Shown one piece after another: positions 36,701 through 47,744 of a DNA stretch of 64,000 nt; position 1 is the first letter of the stretch; every line of letters starts with the position of its first letter. The notes under the pieces are model-generated. The model made no database searches, was not told the DNA's origin, and saw nothing but the letters and a program-made list of their open reading frames with translations. This DNA comes from Tetrapyrgos nigripes. Taxonomy: Eukaryota; Basidiomycota; Agaricomycetes; Agaricales; Campanellaceae. The translations under genes were made by a program, and so were the position numbers. Location: contig JAACJM010000054.1 in NCBI GenBank assembly GCA_013368315.1, forward strand, positions 124,001 through 188,000. The letters are read 5' to 3'.

Positions 36701-36990
36701 GCAATTGGATTGATGGTAGTGTCCGCGTTTGAGGAGTAGAGAGCGTGTTGGGTTGGAGTAGTTGGTGTTGCAATTAGGCGTGTTTGACTCTGAGGCGAGA
36801 GTGAGCCGTCTTGGACTTGGAGCCCATCTTGAAGAGTAGTAGGAGAGTCTCTAAAAATGCAGCATCAGAGTCTAAGCATGGATATCCCTGAAAGTACTGA
36901 CACTCACGAAGAGAAGGTAGAACTAGAGAAAGTTTGCTCGCTGTATCGACCACAACTCTGGAAGCCTTGAGATACCTTGATGGTCGCCAT
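33706..36990 (-). CDS. Large intrinsically disordered, acidic/Ser-rich protein of unknown function
   Basis: The start is MATIKVSQGFQSCG (36988-36990). Exons read leftward across short introns near 36910-36850, 36260-36210 and 35885-35835, and the last exon is a 2-kb open frame to 33706; the total is about 1,000 residues. The middle has basic patches (SRKRKAKAS, QRKKTRKT, SRRRKVERQ, GFVRGRGRGKGSKHK) that look like nuclear localisation or RNA-binding stretches. The rest is low complexity: a Ser run, SKSKSKSK, TETETETDTAGETATETS and Asp/Glu-rich parts. Only the C-terminus (RRALDRVLEQLAELDRDMARLMQEI) looks like an ordered coiled coil. No enzyme motif is seen. A nuclear or chromatin role is only a guess. 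The opposite strand also has long frames because of the simple codon pattern; they are not genes. Confidence 0.7.
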
Positions 36991-37291
36991 TTAATCTTGA
37001 AGGCGATTATCGAGTTGAAAGTCACAGTGAGAGAAGAGAAGAAAGGAGGGAACGCCTACTGTTACAGTATGTCACGCAACCCGTCTGTGCTTTCATATCA
37101 TTTCTATATTTTAGTGGCCCACCAGTAGCCCTTGAGACTTGCAATCCACCCAGTATCAAACCTTGAGCGCCAATTTGAAGGTCGTTTAGCAAAGGAACCA
37201 TGAGCATCCGGATGTTCCGTTACATGTACATACGGGTACAAAATAATTGTCATTATGGGTATACTCTTGGCCGTCTCCTACTTTTTATCTT

Positions 37292-38830
37292 CTACCTTCT
37301 ATTGCCTGACGACGTCGAGCTCGAGCCCTGGTTTGACCCCATCCCGGTCCCCGTCGTAAACATAGCCATCAAATTCCTCGTCGCTGCTCTGGCGTTGACT
37401 CGTAAAGGACCAGGACCAGGACCGTCTTCTCTACCCATATTCCTTTCCCCAATCCCCGCACTCTCAGTGTTGTTAGCATTTCCAGTTTTTGTCCTTTCAT
37501 CAAACCCAACCCCCAACCCCCTCGCCACCTCCCTAACACTCCCAACTCCCGCATCATCCCCTCTTACCCATTCCCCTTCTTGCTTCTCTACACTCCACCA
37601 CTCGGTTGCAGAGTCTCTAAGAGACGGGCTACGCATAACTGCGCCTCGGGTATATCGGAGGAGTTGAAGTTTGGGAACGAGAGCTTGGAGGGTCAGGAGG
37701 GCGGCGGCGTGAGGGGTTTGGGGAATTGGGACGGGGGATGGGGTGGCAGAGTTGTTGGCGTTGACGGGTGTTGCAGCGAATGCGAAAGGTGACGGAGAGG
37801 GAGGGAGTAAAAAGTGGATCACAGAAGGAAGTAGAAGGAATACGAGCTGTCGGAGGAGGTAGAGGTTGTCGTGTAACTGTAAACCGTCCGCGTCAGTGCT
37901 AATCACTGAGCAAAAGACACGCAAATGCGACACAACGCAAAACCGTAACGCACCATAAACACTCCATTCGGAGCCCAAAAAGACTTGGCAGCTGCTATGG
38001 CAGCGTCGTTTTGAGGAATTTGGATGTGGGCCGTATTGATCAAGTATCCTTCGGCTAAGATGGATGCAATGAGGACACCGACGCCAAAAGTACGATATCG
38101 TTCATGACGTGTGCCTTTTAGAGTCACAAGCTGATTTCGAGTAGTTATTTGGTCAGCAAATGTGTTTATTTGACGACAGCAGACAGGACGAAAACAACAT
38201 TAAAGATGAAGACTCACCCCGACAAGACCAATTTCACGAATATAAGATAGGAAGGGCCCAGCAAAGGCATAGAGAGCAAAATCATTAAAGGTACTGCAGA
38301 ATTCGCAGGAGGATACTACGTCGTGTCCGAATCTACATATGGTGCGTTAGAGTTAGTAAAAGTTGCAAAGAAAGAAAAAAAGACAGAAAGGAAAGGTAAA
38401 GATGAAATATTGCACGCTGGCATGGACTATGTTATAGACACGGGTTAGAGATAAACACACACCTAACATACAACGTCCTCATCTCAAAAGACCCAAGCCT
38501 CGTCAACAGCTGCTCTATATGCCTCGGTAACGTCAGCTCTTCCTCTTCTTCCCTCGTTTTCAGTAAAAGCAAACTCCGTATCGCATCTGTCGGTGTTGCC
38601 AGTGGCAAATCAAGCCTCGTAAAGATATTTGGTGGTGTTAGTACAATGATATTGTACAACACAAATAAGGTGTGAAGGAGGACTAAAGTTGAAAGGATAT
38701 TCCGAAGTACAGGTGGTGTCGTCACGTTTTGGCGCCTTTGGAGAGCTTGAGGAAATAGGAAGAAGTAGGAGATGAGGATGGCGAGACAGGTTATGATGTA
38801 TATCAGTAGGGAGGCCCCTCCTTGGGCCAT
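37292..38830 (-). CDS. Conserved fungal multi-pass membrane protein, unnamed
   Basis: The start MAQGGASLLIYIITCLAILI gives an N-terminal membrane segment, followed by a second one (ILSTLVLLHTLFVLYNIIVL). After an intron at about 38460-38340 comes FGHDVVSSCEFCSTFNDFAL, YAFAGPFLSYIREIGLVG, and after another intron LVTLKGTRHERYRTFGVGVL with a third hydrophobic stretch. The next exon (about 37880 to the stop at 37292) has a fourth segment and a Gly/Ser/Thr-rich tail. The CEFC...NDF block recalls a conserved fungal membrane protein, but I cannot name the family or its function. Four exons and about 400 residues are expected. The 3' end overlaps nothing, and the upstream side ends 115 bases from a foldback MITE. 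Confidence 0.68.
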
Positions 38831-38944
38831 GATGGTGGTGGTAGAACAACAAGAGTAGGAGCGAGCTCGAGGCCGACGCGGTCAGCCCGGAACCGTCAAC
38901 ACGTCTCTGACTCTCACGTGAGCTGCCTCTTCTCTCGACGTCAC

Positions 38945-39142
38945 CACAGCGGGGCGCGGAGCATATTTGCCAGCTATTTTTGTGCGCTCTTAAATGACGG
39001 ATCTTTGCTCGGCCCCGGGCATACTCCATATGGAATATCGGCCTCAAATCGGTGCCATATGGAGTATGCCCAGTGCCGAGCAAAATCCGTCATTTAAGAG
39101 CGCACAAAAATAGCAGGCAAATATGCTCCGCGCCCCGCTGTG
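38945..39142. mobile_element. Foldback MITE 1 (198 bp), CACTA/Plavaka-like ends
   Basis: Two arms of about 88 bp, imperfectly inverted, flank a loop of about 21 bases. The left arm starts CACAGCGGGGCGCGGAGC and the right arm ends with its exact complement. The element is flanked by the direct repeat CAC (38942-38944 and 39143-39145), a likely 3-bp target duplication. There is no coding capacity. CAC termini plus a 3-bp duplication fit the CACTA/EnSpm-related superfamily, including the Plavaka/KDZ elements of mushrooms; this assignment is inference. Confidence 0.85.
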
Positions 39143-39145
39143 CAC

Positions 39146-41607
39146 TGTCCAGCAAACAGGGTATCCCTTCATTCCTCATTTCATAGCTCTGTATGGGCTT
39201 ACTGACCCAATCTTTTCAGGATTTTTAGTGCTGTCCAATGGAAACAATCTGATCCAGACGGTAACACAGTGTACACGTACAAGGCTTGTCATTGTCAAAA
39301 AATCAAAGAATCAAGCACTCGAGCCACGTCTCTGCCTTTCTCTCTGTCTTTGCCTTTCTTTCTGCCAGTGCCACCGCCAGTTCGATATACTCGTCTAATT
39401 GTCCCCACGCACCCATGGAGTCTCGGAGTTCTAAAAAGAGCGACTTCGACTGTCGCCTTTGGATTGAGGAACTTCCGGGACCTAAAAGGCCTAAAGCTTA
39501 AACTACTCTACGGCTATCAAGGGTCAATATGGTACTGCTGAGGCTTAAGGTACCGCTTGCACCTATCATACCCTGCTTGAAGTTTCTTACGGTTTATCTA
39601 CCAGTGACGGTCTAGAGTATCTGTATTCAGCCCGAGGATCAATATTGAGATCCCTTGCTCACTGCTACGTCTATCAGGTACGTACCTTGGCAGCTTCTCA
39701 GTGGTATCCAAAGCCTTGTCTCTGATAACATTACCAGTGTGAACAGTCTTGGCATGTCGCCTCGGTGGCTTTAACAACTCAATTTCGAGTACATAGTCGT
39801 CTTGAAACCTCAACTCTGGATTTTCGGAATCTCTCGGAATCTCCTGGCGATCTCCACACGAACACAACCAAGAACCTAATGATTGTTTTCAATGTCAGTA
39901 ACCCACGTACACTTCCTACTGTCTGAAGCCGACTAACGACGATCAGACAAGTCAAAACACTTCTTCTAGTAATAGAGACAGGTCAAGCGAGCTGAAGAAT
40001 GACATAGATTATCCGAGTTTCCCCGTCGAACACATCAACACATCTCTCGAAGTGCTGATAGAGACTCCGACTGTATGCATTCCCAGTACGACCTCTGGAG
40101 TCTCCTCCCACCCGACACTTTTTGCGTCGCCGGGCACTTTCGGAATCTCGTACATCGCGCTGCGCACATTCCTATCACCCTCAACATGATATTGCGGGGA
40201 ATGACCTCTAATGCCGGGGGTTAAACTTGGCGCTGATGATTTCACGCCACCCCGCCGGGTCCTGAAGGGGCCACTTAGCGTGTATCTATCTATCCATCTA
40301 TCTATCCATCTATCACACCTAGGCTGACGCCCTTGGTGTGCCTTGCACCTTCCACCAGGAGGAAAGTCGGCCCTCGCTACACGGTAGATCCTGGAGCAGT
40401 GCTAGTGTCGAGGTTGTATCAATCTCCAGGTACGAGTACTTGTAAATAACGACTCGGGGTGTCCCTGACCTCCCAGAATCCCAGAGTCCCGCCTTAATCT
40501 CGAAGCGCATCGGAGTTGAGGAACGCAAGCTTGCTTGATGATTTTCCATACTTAACATTAACCAGGCAAGTTATTATCTATACCCATATCTACCCTTGGC
40601 AACTCTAACTCAGCCGGCTCGACTCAACGTCAAATAGGCACTCGCATTTCCGGGTCTCTTCATCTCTTCACTGGCATGCTGTGGCAAGCCTGGCGCTTTG
40701 TGTAATTCCACACTACACCATTTTAGAGCTGGCAGGCTCTCGCAGAAGAGCTTGAATATCCTCAGTGTATCGGTGACAGTGGTAAGGCTTCAGATTGGTT
40801 CAAGTTCCATGGGTCTCTAACTCTCTTCCTCCCGCCACACAGTTTGAAGTTTTAAGCTTCTAGCTCATCCGGCGTTTCAAGCGCTCCGTACCATACTCCA
40901 TGATCTTCAAGACTATAAACTTGGTTCCTCGCAAGCACAGCAAAGTAGTATCACTTGCTAGCTAGCAGAAAATCTGTAAATTAGGTGTAACTATCTAATT
41001 CTGGAAGGAAGAAAAGTCAACGCCACTAACGCCTTGCATCTTTGTTCCCTTGTAGCAACCTTTACTGGAAGCTGATCATCCAATCACTTTTCAAGTCTCA
41101 AATTTCAGGTCCCAGGTCCCAGGACGGCACAACTATTAGGCCTTTAGACGTTAACGCCGTTGCAGGCTCAGTTGCATATAGTATATTCTCAAATTTGAAG
41201 CTTGAATCCTTCGCGGTTGCGGCGATTTCTGCTACCTAGTCTCCGACCTGTCCCGATAGTCCGTAATTATCCGGGGTTGTGGAACGACGTCTATAGATGA
41301 TCTCGAGGTAAGTATACATTATGCTGAAGCTTCTTCGCATTGAAATTCCAAAAATTTGAGTCTCATACACATGATATTCTGAAGATCAGATTGATCAGCT
41401 TGGCTTGGCCGACGTCGACTTCAATGACATCCTTAGGTCTGGCCCTTTTACCAGCGCATTGCCAAAATTCTGTTGTGATTCACGACCGCTGATTCGGATT
41501 TGGCTACTACACTCCACTGGAGTCAAATTCCTTTAAAAGCCGTTCGACTATGCATCCAGAACTCGTCGAGTCCTCACTGTCTTCTTCTCTGCCAGTGTCA
41601 CCGTACG
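39146..41607. other. Long intergenic region, no supported gene
   Basis: About 2.5 kb has only frames under 95 codons. A plus-strand frame around 39960-40170 (ELKNDIDYPSFPVEHINT) has gene-like composition but no start, splice context or family match, so it may be a remnant. A TATC/CATC microsatellite is listed separately. The upstream part of the TmpA-like gene is at the right end. Confidence 0.45.
40280..40316 (+). repeat. TATC/CATC microsatellite
   Basis: About nine tetranucleotide units, TATC mixed with CATC, run in tandem before CACACC. Confidence 0.85.
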
Positions 41608-43309
41608 ATGTCCTCGTCTTCGTCTTCCAGCGATGCTACCAGCCAGAACAGCGTCGACGTTGAAAAGGATCCAGGACGCGATTTGACTATCCCTGTCTCT
41701 GCTCCCAGTACCTCTGCTTCTAGCTCTTCATCCGAGTCGCTTCCTTGTGATAGTAGCGTCGTCAAAGATGAGCAACTCGAACCGGAGCCGATCACTTTCA
41801 CTCTTCCGGACAAGAAAGGTCATTCAAGCTTTACCCGTTGGCTAGACTGTACGTGGTGACTTGCTCTATGACTAACCGTCTCAGGCTAACACAGTTGACC
41901 ATCCCAGACATCTTCTTCAGTTATTACAGAAAAACATTCTCCATTATCTTCGCTGCCAACCTCATCGCGTTCATCGTCCTCATCGTACACAATCGAGGAT
42001 GGCCACTCGCCCCCGAGGTCGGCACAGCCGCCTCTTCCAATCTCATGGTTGCTCTTCTCTTCCGTCAGGAGAATTTCGTCAACCTCGTCTACGAGATCGC
42101 AGTCGCATGTCCGCACTCTGTTCCTCTCTGGATTCGTCGTAGACTGGCTAAAGTCTTCCATTATGGCGGTGCACACAGTGGAGCAGGGGTTGCTGCTGTG
42201 GTTTGGTACATTATGTACACGGTTGTTACGACTAGGGATTATATCCTCCTACACAACCACGCCTCGCTCGCCAATCTCATCACCTCATACGTCCTCTGCA
42301 CTATGTTCTGCCTCATCCTAGCCGGTGCTCATCCTACATTCCGAAGAAAATATCACGACTACTTCGAAGCCATGCATCGTTACTCTGGTTGGGTCGCTCT
42401 CGTCACTTTTTGGATCCACTCTGTCTTTGCAGGTGAAGAGTACCGGAAACGAGACGAGCACCCCAAGTCTCTTGGGATGTATTTGATTACCACTCCCAAT
42501 TTTTGGACTTTGGTCGTCTCTACCAGTTGTTCATTCCTTTCTTGGGGACGTCTTCGTCTTCGAGAGGTTTATCCTGAACATCTTTCCGATCATGCTATTC
42601 GTCTCCACTTTAAATATCGAGATATGCGTCCTTTTTATGGGCTCAAGGTTTCTACGAGGCCTTTGGCGGAGTGGCATGCTTTTGCTACGATACCTGATGA
42701 TGATGGTACCGGTTCAGGATCCAAGGGGTTTTCCGTAAGTCTCCAAAACTACTACTACAGGAAAGGCAGATTCTCAATATCGTCTTCCTAGATTGTCATT
42801 TCAAACGCTGGTGACTGGACCAAAGCAACGATTCAGAACCCTCCCAAAAAGCTATGGGTCCGAGGCTACCCACTCCACGGTCTCCTTTTCACATCCAAGT
42901 TGTTTAAACGTATCGTTGTTGTGGCTACTGGATCAGGTGAGTTTCTGCTTCCAATTCCTTCGTACATAGCAAGTAATCCTTATTCGTTTCTTCCTCAGGC
43001 ATCGGCCCCTGCCTCTCTCTCCTCTACGCCGATGTCACACCCCGGCGCGTCCTCTGGTCCACACCCAACCCCTCGACGACCTTTGGGGACAAAATCGTTG
43101 AAGCAGTAACAAAAGCTGATCCCAACGCTCTCATCTGGAACACTAGACCACAAGGGCGTCCAGATATGATCAAGTTGACTTGGCAACTCGTCCAAGAATC
43201 CAATGCCGAAGCCGTGTTTATCATCTCCAATCCAAAGATTACAAGAAAGGTTGTATATGGGATGGAGAGTAGAGGTATTGCGGCGTATGGTGCAATTTTC
43301 GACTCGTAA
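41608..43309 (+). CDS. TmpA-like transmembrane oxidoreductase
   Basis: Four exons (41608-41848, 41908-42734, 42792-42936, 42999-43309) give 507 residues. A disordered Ser-rich N-terminus of about 75 residues is followed by membrane segments (FSIIFAANLIAFIVLIVHN, YVLCTMFCLILAGAHP, YSGWVALVTFWIHSVF) and a cytosolic oxidoreductase part: LWVRGYPLHGLLF, IVVVATGSGIGPCLSLLYAD, VLWSTPNPSTTFGD, then GRPDMIKLTW, AVFIISNPKITRKVVYGMES and the end RGIAAYGAIFDS. This layout matches Aspergillus TmpA, a ferric-reductase-like membrane flavoprotein, and the related C-terminal domain of some NRPS-like proteins. TmpA affects asexual development in Aspergillus; a role here is not known. An upstream in-frame ATG at 41500 is possible but adds unconserved sequence. 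The last 240 bases of coding sequence and the 3' flank recur, damaged, at 52694-53104. Confidence 0.85.
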
Positions 43310-44929
43310 ATCGAAATTGTACAGATAACGCATATGCAGAATTTCAAGCCCTGTAATTTACCATGTATTCCCGGCTAGATCTCGAGCAATGGCTTCCTCT
43401 GCAATGTAATGCAGTACAAGGGATCCAGATCAAGCCGTCTTGACTCCTTCAAGCATGTCTCGAAATCGTTTGCTATGCCCCAGTCTGCAAGGAAGAAACC
43501 CGAGCGTTGGATCATGCCCTTCAAGCGGGGGAATACATCGACAGTGTTCTGACGGCGATGAGAGGGAAGAACAGATGTGTGAGATGCTCATCAAAGCAGC
43601 ACCCGTAAACAACATCCAACGTCAACGGTGTGGATTTTGATCTGAGAAGGTATAGGTCGAGGACGTGTTTATAGTAAGCGGGACTCGGAGCACTGGCATG
43701 ATAGTCTCGAATCATTTTAATTGTCAGGTCTGACCAGAGACCCGGCATATCCAGAAAGATACTTCGCCACAACGTGTCTGTGAGATTGCAACGGTAGGAG
43801 CGACGACGACGGTCTCCTCATTTCCGTTTTCGGATTGACAGATCAGAGCACCGCATGAAGATCTGGGTCAAAAAGCTTGACTGGCAATTTGCGGAAAGAT
43901 TCGGGATCTGAAGTGATGTGCATGTCGCAAAACTGATCGTCAGGGACCGGTAGGTGAAAGGAATTTTCTTCTGCGGCCAACTCTGCTTTGTATAAGGTGG
44001 TAGCACTGCTACATACATAGACACAAAGTGTAAAGATCTATGTATCGTCAGTTTGGATAATGAGACTATACCACTGCAGTGATTCCCGAGGAAATCAATA
44101 TTGAGGGGGAAGGCTTGTTCCAGCAGACTCGAAGGCGCACTGTGCAAATACAGGAAACGTAATCGTAGACGAGGACCAGTCATTTCCCTCGTCTTCGCCG
44201 GCGTCTTCATCACGTCCTGCAACATGACATGATTTTGGGAGTGGGCCAGAATGTAGAAATGAACGCGCTCACAACTACAAGCCGCATTAGAATCTGGTTT
44301 ACCGTTTCTCCCACTTTTCTTATCAATCTCAACCTCAACCACTACCTTCGCCTGCTCCCTTCTCCATCCCTATCAATCTGCGAACAAAATCACTGAAGTC
44401 ATCCAGCGACACTGTTGAAGAGGATGGCTTTTCTGAAAAAAATTCAGTCCATTGCACCAAACGAATCAACGGCCGAAAACAGGACCGAAGTCTGCTGACT
44501 ACAAGCCTGAGTATGCGAGCCAAGAGTCTGCTTAGGGGAGAGAGTAACAGGTAAGTAGTATGCCTCCCAGGGAAGACTACCTGCAGGACGCGTAATACAC
44601 CTTAGAGTCAAGCACGAAATGCAGCACCTTATGCTAGTGGTCGCTCCGCGTCATGCGGGCCGCATCCTTCCTGTTCCGACTACTACGGACCTGGGAGCCG
44701 TAAGCTCGTCTAGCTCAGGGCTTGACCATCCCGGAAACAATGATGTAACATCGGGATGCTTTCCAGACTCCCGGCATATCAGCACTTGGTCCTACATAGC
44801 CTGAGTAATAGACTTCTCCTCCTCCTCCGAGTCATTCTGATTTTCCCGCGCTTAGTCATAGGCTCATAGATGGCTATCTCAGTGTCGCCGTACGTGACGG
44901 AAACCTGCCGGCGACGCGTGTATACAGGG
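43310..44929 (-). pseudogene. F-box-like gene remnants on the minus strand
   Basis: At 43772-43521 the minus strand encodes LWRSIFLDMPGLWSDLTIKM and later YLLRSKSTPLTL, the pattern that follows an F-box in agaric proteins (WR.I.L..P.LWS.L and W..RS...PLTL). No F-box start precedes it and the frame stops soon after. A 174-codon frame at 44342-43818 may be a further decayed part but carries no clear motif. The first 170 bases of the interval are the TmpA-gene 3' flank that is also present near 53 kb. From about 44.4 to 44.9 kb I see nothing else. Confidence 0.5.
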
Positions 44930-44938
44930 TATAAAAAG
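44930..44938 (+). promoter_or_regulatory. TATA box of the SDR gene
   Basis: TATAAAAAG lies 38 bases before the SDR start codon, a short but plausible distance for a compact fungal promoter with a short 5' leader. Confidence 0.6.
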
Positions 44939-44976
44939 AGAGCAACACATCCAAGAGAACCAGCATACTAATCACG

Positions 44977-46126
44977 ATGTCCGCTATCAACTTGCAAGGC
45001 AAAACCGCTCTAGTTACAGGTGGCGGTACTGGAATGTATGTTCGCAATTCTAGCGTTCACTCTTGCTTGTCCTGACATGAGCTGGGTTCTCGATCGCCAG
45101 TGGTTTGATGATTGCCAAAGAGCTGTCCAGTAATGGGGCGAAGGTTTATATCACAGGAAGACGTCTGCAAGTTCTAGAGAAGATTGCATCAGAGACAGGA
45201 CTGATCCCGTGAGTGCCTTATCACAGATACATATACCCAACCTCACTCTGCTTGCTCATAGCCTCCAAATGGATGTTTCAGAAAAAGAATCGATTGCGAA
45301 TGTTGTCAAAACCGTTGATCAGGCGGAAGGGAAACTGGACATCCTGGTGAACAAGTAAGTCAAATTTTCCCAGACGAACGATTGCTCACGTCTGCTATGA
45401 AAGCGCCGGAGTTTCATCGTCTCATTTCGATTTTTTCCTGGGCAAAGACGCCCCCAAGGACGTAAAACTCGGAGATAGTGCTTTCGCTCAAGACTCTTTT
45501 GAGAAGTGGGCCCAAGTCTTCAAAACGAACACTGCCGCCCCTTATTTTGTTACTATGGGTTTCCTCTCACTCCTCGAACGAGGTGCGCGCGCAAGGGAAG
45601 GGCAAACCTCCAGTGTCATCAATATTTCTAGTGTCGGTGGATCATCCAAACTCCTCGGCGGGGTAAGTGCAGACTTCTCCCTTGTCTAGTGACTGTCCGA
45701 GTCTCATGCTTCAGGATGTCTTTTTCTGCTAGGTTGCCTATCCAGTAAGTAAAGCAGGTGTCAATCATCTCACCGGGATTCTGGCCACGCAGTTCGCGCT
45801 ACAAAACATTCCTGTCCGGGTTAACGCCATCTCGCCTGGTTTCTTCCCGTCCGAGATGATAGAGAAAATCGGAATGGCACCGGAGCAGATAGATCAATTT
45901 GCTTCACAACCTGTAAAGGGCACCTTTAATGCAGCCCCAGCGCTCAGGGCAGGAAGGTGAGTTCTGGATATAACTCTGAACGTCAGCGATATCTGACTCT
46001 GAGAACTTGAATTTCAGGCAGGTTGAGATCGGAACCACAGTAGTTTTCTTGTCCTCTACTGCTGGTGAATTCGTGAATGGAGCAAACCTGGCTCTAGATG
46101 GAGGGATTGGTTTGGTTAATCCTTAA
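44977..46126 (+). CDS. Short-chain dehydrogenase/reductase (classical SDR)
   Basis: Six exons (44977-45035, 45101-45208, 45262-45354, 45404-45662, 45733-45956, 46018-46126) join to 283 residues. The N-terminal dinucleotide motif TGGGTGIG, the LDILVNNAG block, the catalytic-region serine in VINISSVGGSS, and the YPVSKAG motif (Tyr and Lys of YxxxK) are all intact. NAISPGFFPSEM and a C-terminal VNGANLALDGG follow as in classical NAD(P)H-dependent enzymes, expected to be soluble tetramers. A charged residue typical of the NADP-binding subtype (TGRR after the second strand) suggests NADP(H). The substrate is unknown; similar fungal enzymes act on sugars, polyketides or lipids. The neighbours are a TmpA-like gene upstream and a broken MFS transporter downstream, which is weakly suggestive of a decayed metabolic cluster. 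Confidence 0.9.
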
Positions 46127-46348
46127 AGAATGAATCGCAAGACTAAAAGTTGGCTTGTACTGAATCCAGGCGGAGAAAAGTCGTAACTGCGTCAATACTA
46201 TGTATGATATCTAGTACTATACAATCTATATCATGAAATCCGTACGTTCAGCTTGAACCAATGTCCCTCAGCGTGAATCACATTTTGTTAATGTTCAGAC
46301 GTTCAATAGCTATTTCATACAAATCAAGTCATATCTTTTTCTCTGCAT

Positions 46349-47700
46349 CTAGTTTCTCATTCCCTTTTCAGCTTCACACATCTCCTTTCCCCTCCTCTTC
46401 TTCCTATACGTCGGTCCAATCTTGATCACGACCCACACCAACGGCGTAAGCAGGGCACAAATCCCATCAAGTAAAACATACGTCCATCCCGCCGTCAAAG
46501 CGTTCAATATCAGATCAATCACGGAAGTGAGAACAGCGCCGAGAACCCCCCGAAAGAGATTATTACACGCTGCGGCAGACGAGCTCTGCGTTGGGACGAG
46601 GTCGACAATGACGGTGTAGTAGGGATAGGGGGTAGGCCTAGGCCTTATTAGTCACGTGATCGCGTAGTAGACAAGCCGGTTGTACGTAGTAGAGAGACTT
46701 AGAACAAGACATCACTGGGTTAGACTGCGGTTCCTCGATAGCTCCTCTGGGCCGTCTCCAACGGTTCGCACGGTATTTGGGAAGAGGATTGCTGAGAGGC
46801 CGACTATCAAAGCAGGAGTCAGAAGTGTAAACAAGATAGATGATACGACTCGATTGGGTCAAGCCTCACTGAAAAACTGTAAGATCAACGGCACTGAAAT
46901 ATGTGTAACCTCTTGTATAAACCAGCCATAACCCATTACGGTACCGATGAAGAGGACCATGTAATATGCTGTCGCACAGAGGCGAGCCTATCGCGATGTA
47001 TCATAGAACCCAGTTAGCAAACTCGTTCAATAGGTGAATTGACTGTACTGCCAGTGGTACTCACATATTCGATAGGAAAGTCAGGATCATCGATCATCCC
47101 TTGCAGCCTTTGCATCCAATTCTCCAGAACCGTCTCCCATTTTTGATAGCCGATAGGTCTTGCTGATACTGTGATACTCTATCCAAGATCTTTCCACTGA
47201 CTATACTTCCTATAGTCATCCCATCCCCGATGCGAAGAAAAGATAACCCAATTTCGATTTCACTAAGAAACGGGTAGATTTTTCTGTTCGAAACTAGAGA
47301 GAACGAGAGCGAGAAAAGACAAAGAATCAGATTCAGACGAAAGAATTTCAGGTAGTAGCTAGGGAATCCAAAAGGCACTAAACAGATCTGCACAGAAGGA
47401 AGAAAACACTCACACAAAAATCGAACTAATTGAAACAGTAACCCCATAATAAACCGATGAGACCGTCCCGTTGAAGAACAGCAGCAACGATATATCAGGA
47501 GACAACAACAGGTTACAGCGTGAATGGATTCCAGAACTTCTTTGCGGATTTAGTCTTCAAATCTTCTTCAGTCGGTCCTGAAACAGAAGTTTTTTGTAAC
47601 CAGCTACGATGGGGGTGATGTGACGCAGTAAGGGAGGAGGAAGGATACTCCCGTTGCCTACGATGGCTCGGAGGGTTTCGGGGAGGATTCTAGGCAAGAA
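46349..47700 (-). pseudogene. Broken MFS transporter (DHA1-like), N-terminal half missing
   Basis: Read right to left, the minus strand gives RILPETLRAIVGNGSI (47690-47640), GPTEEDLKTKSAKKFWNPFT, a segment with FNGTVSSVYYGVTVSI, EIEIGLSFLRIGDGMTIGS, DDPDFPIEYARLCATAYYMV, FIGTVMGYGWFIQ, ISVPLILQFF and, at 46620-46349, VIVDLVPTQSSSAAACNNLF, GAVLTSVIDLI, GWTYVLLDGICALLTPL and a basic tail. That is the second half of a fungal drug:H+ antiporter of the DHA1 type. The first six membrane segments are absent: the sequence to the right, from 47745, is an F-box fragment. Between ILQFF and VIVDLV about 270 bases contain stops and a second LFPNTVRTVGDGPEE-like piece. It cannot make a normal transporter. 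Confidence 0.68.
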
Positions 47701-47744
47701 TTAGTCAAATGGCGGGATGGTAACTCGGAGAGGGTAGTATGGCA

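Noticed and set aside
39598..40558. Three minus-strand frames of 78-89 codons
   Set aside because: No motif continuity or splice signals link them, and the last overlaps microsatellite-flanking DNA. They may be remnants, but nothing supports a gene.
44977..47700. A complete biosynthetic gene cluster around the SDR, TmpA-like and MFS genes
   Set aside because: No core synthase (PKS, NRPS, terpene cyclase) is present, the MFS is broken and the P450 is 30 kb away with unrelated genes between.
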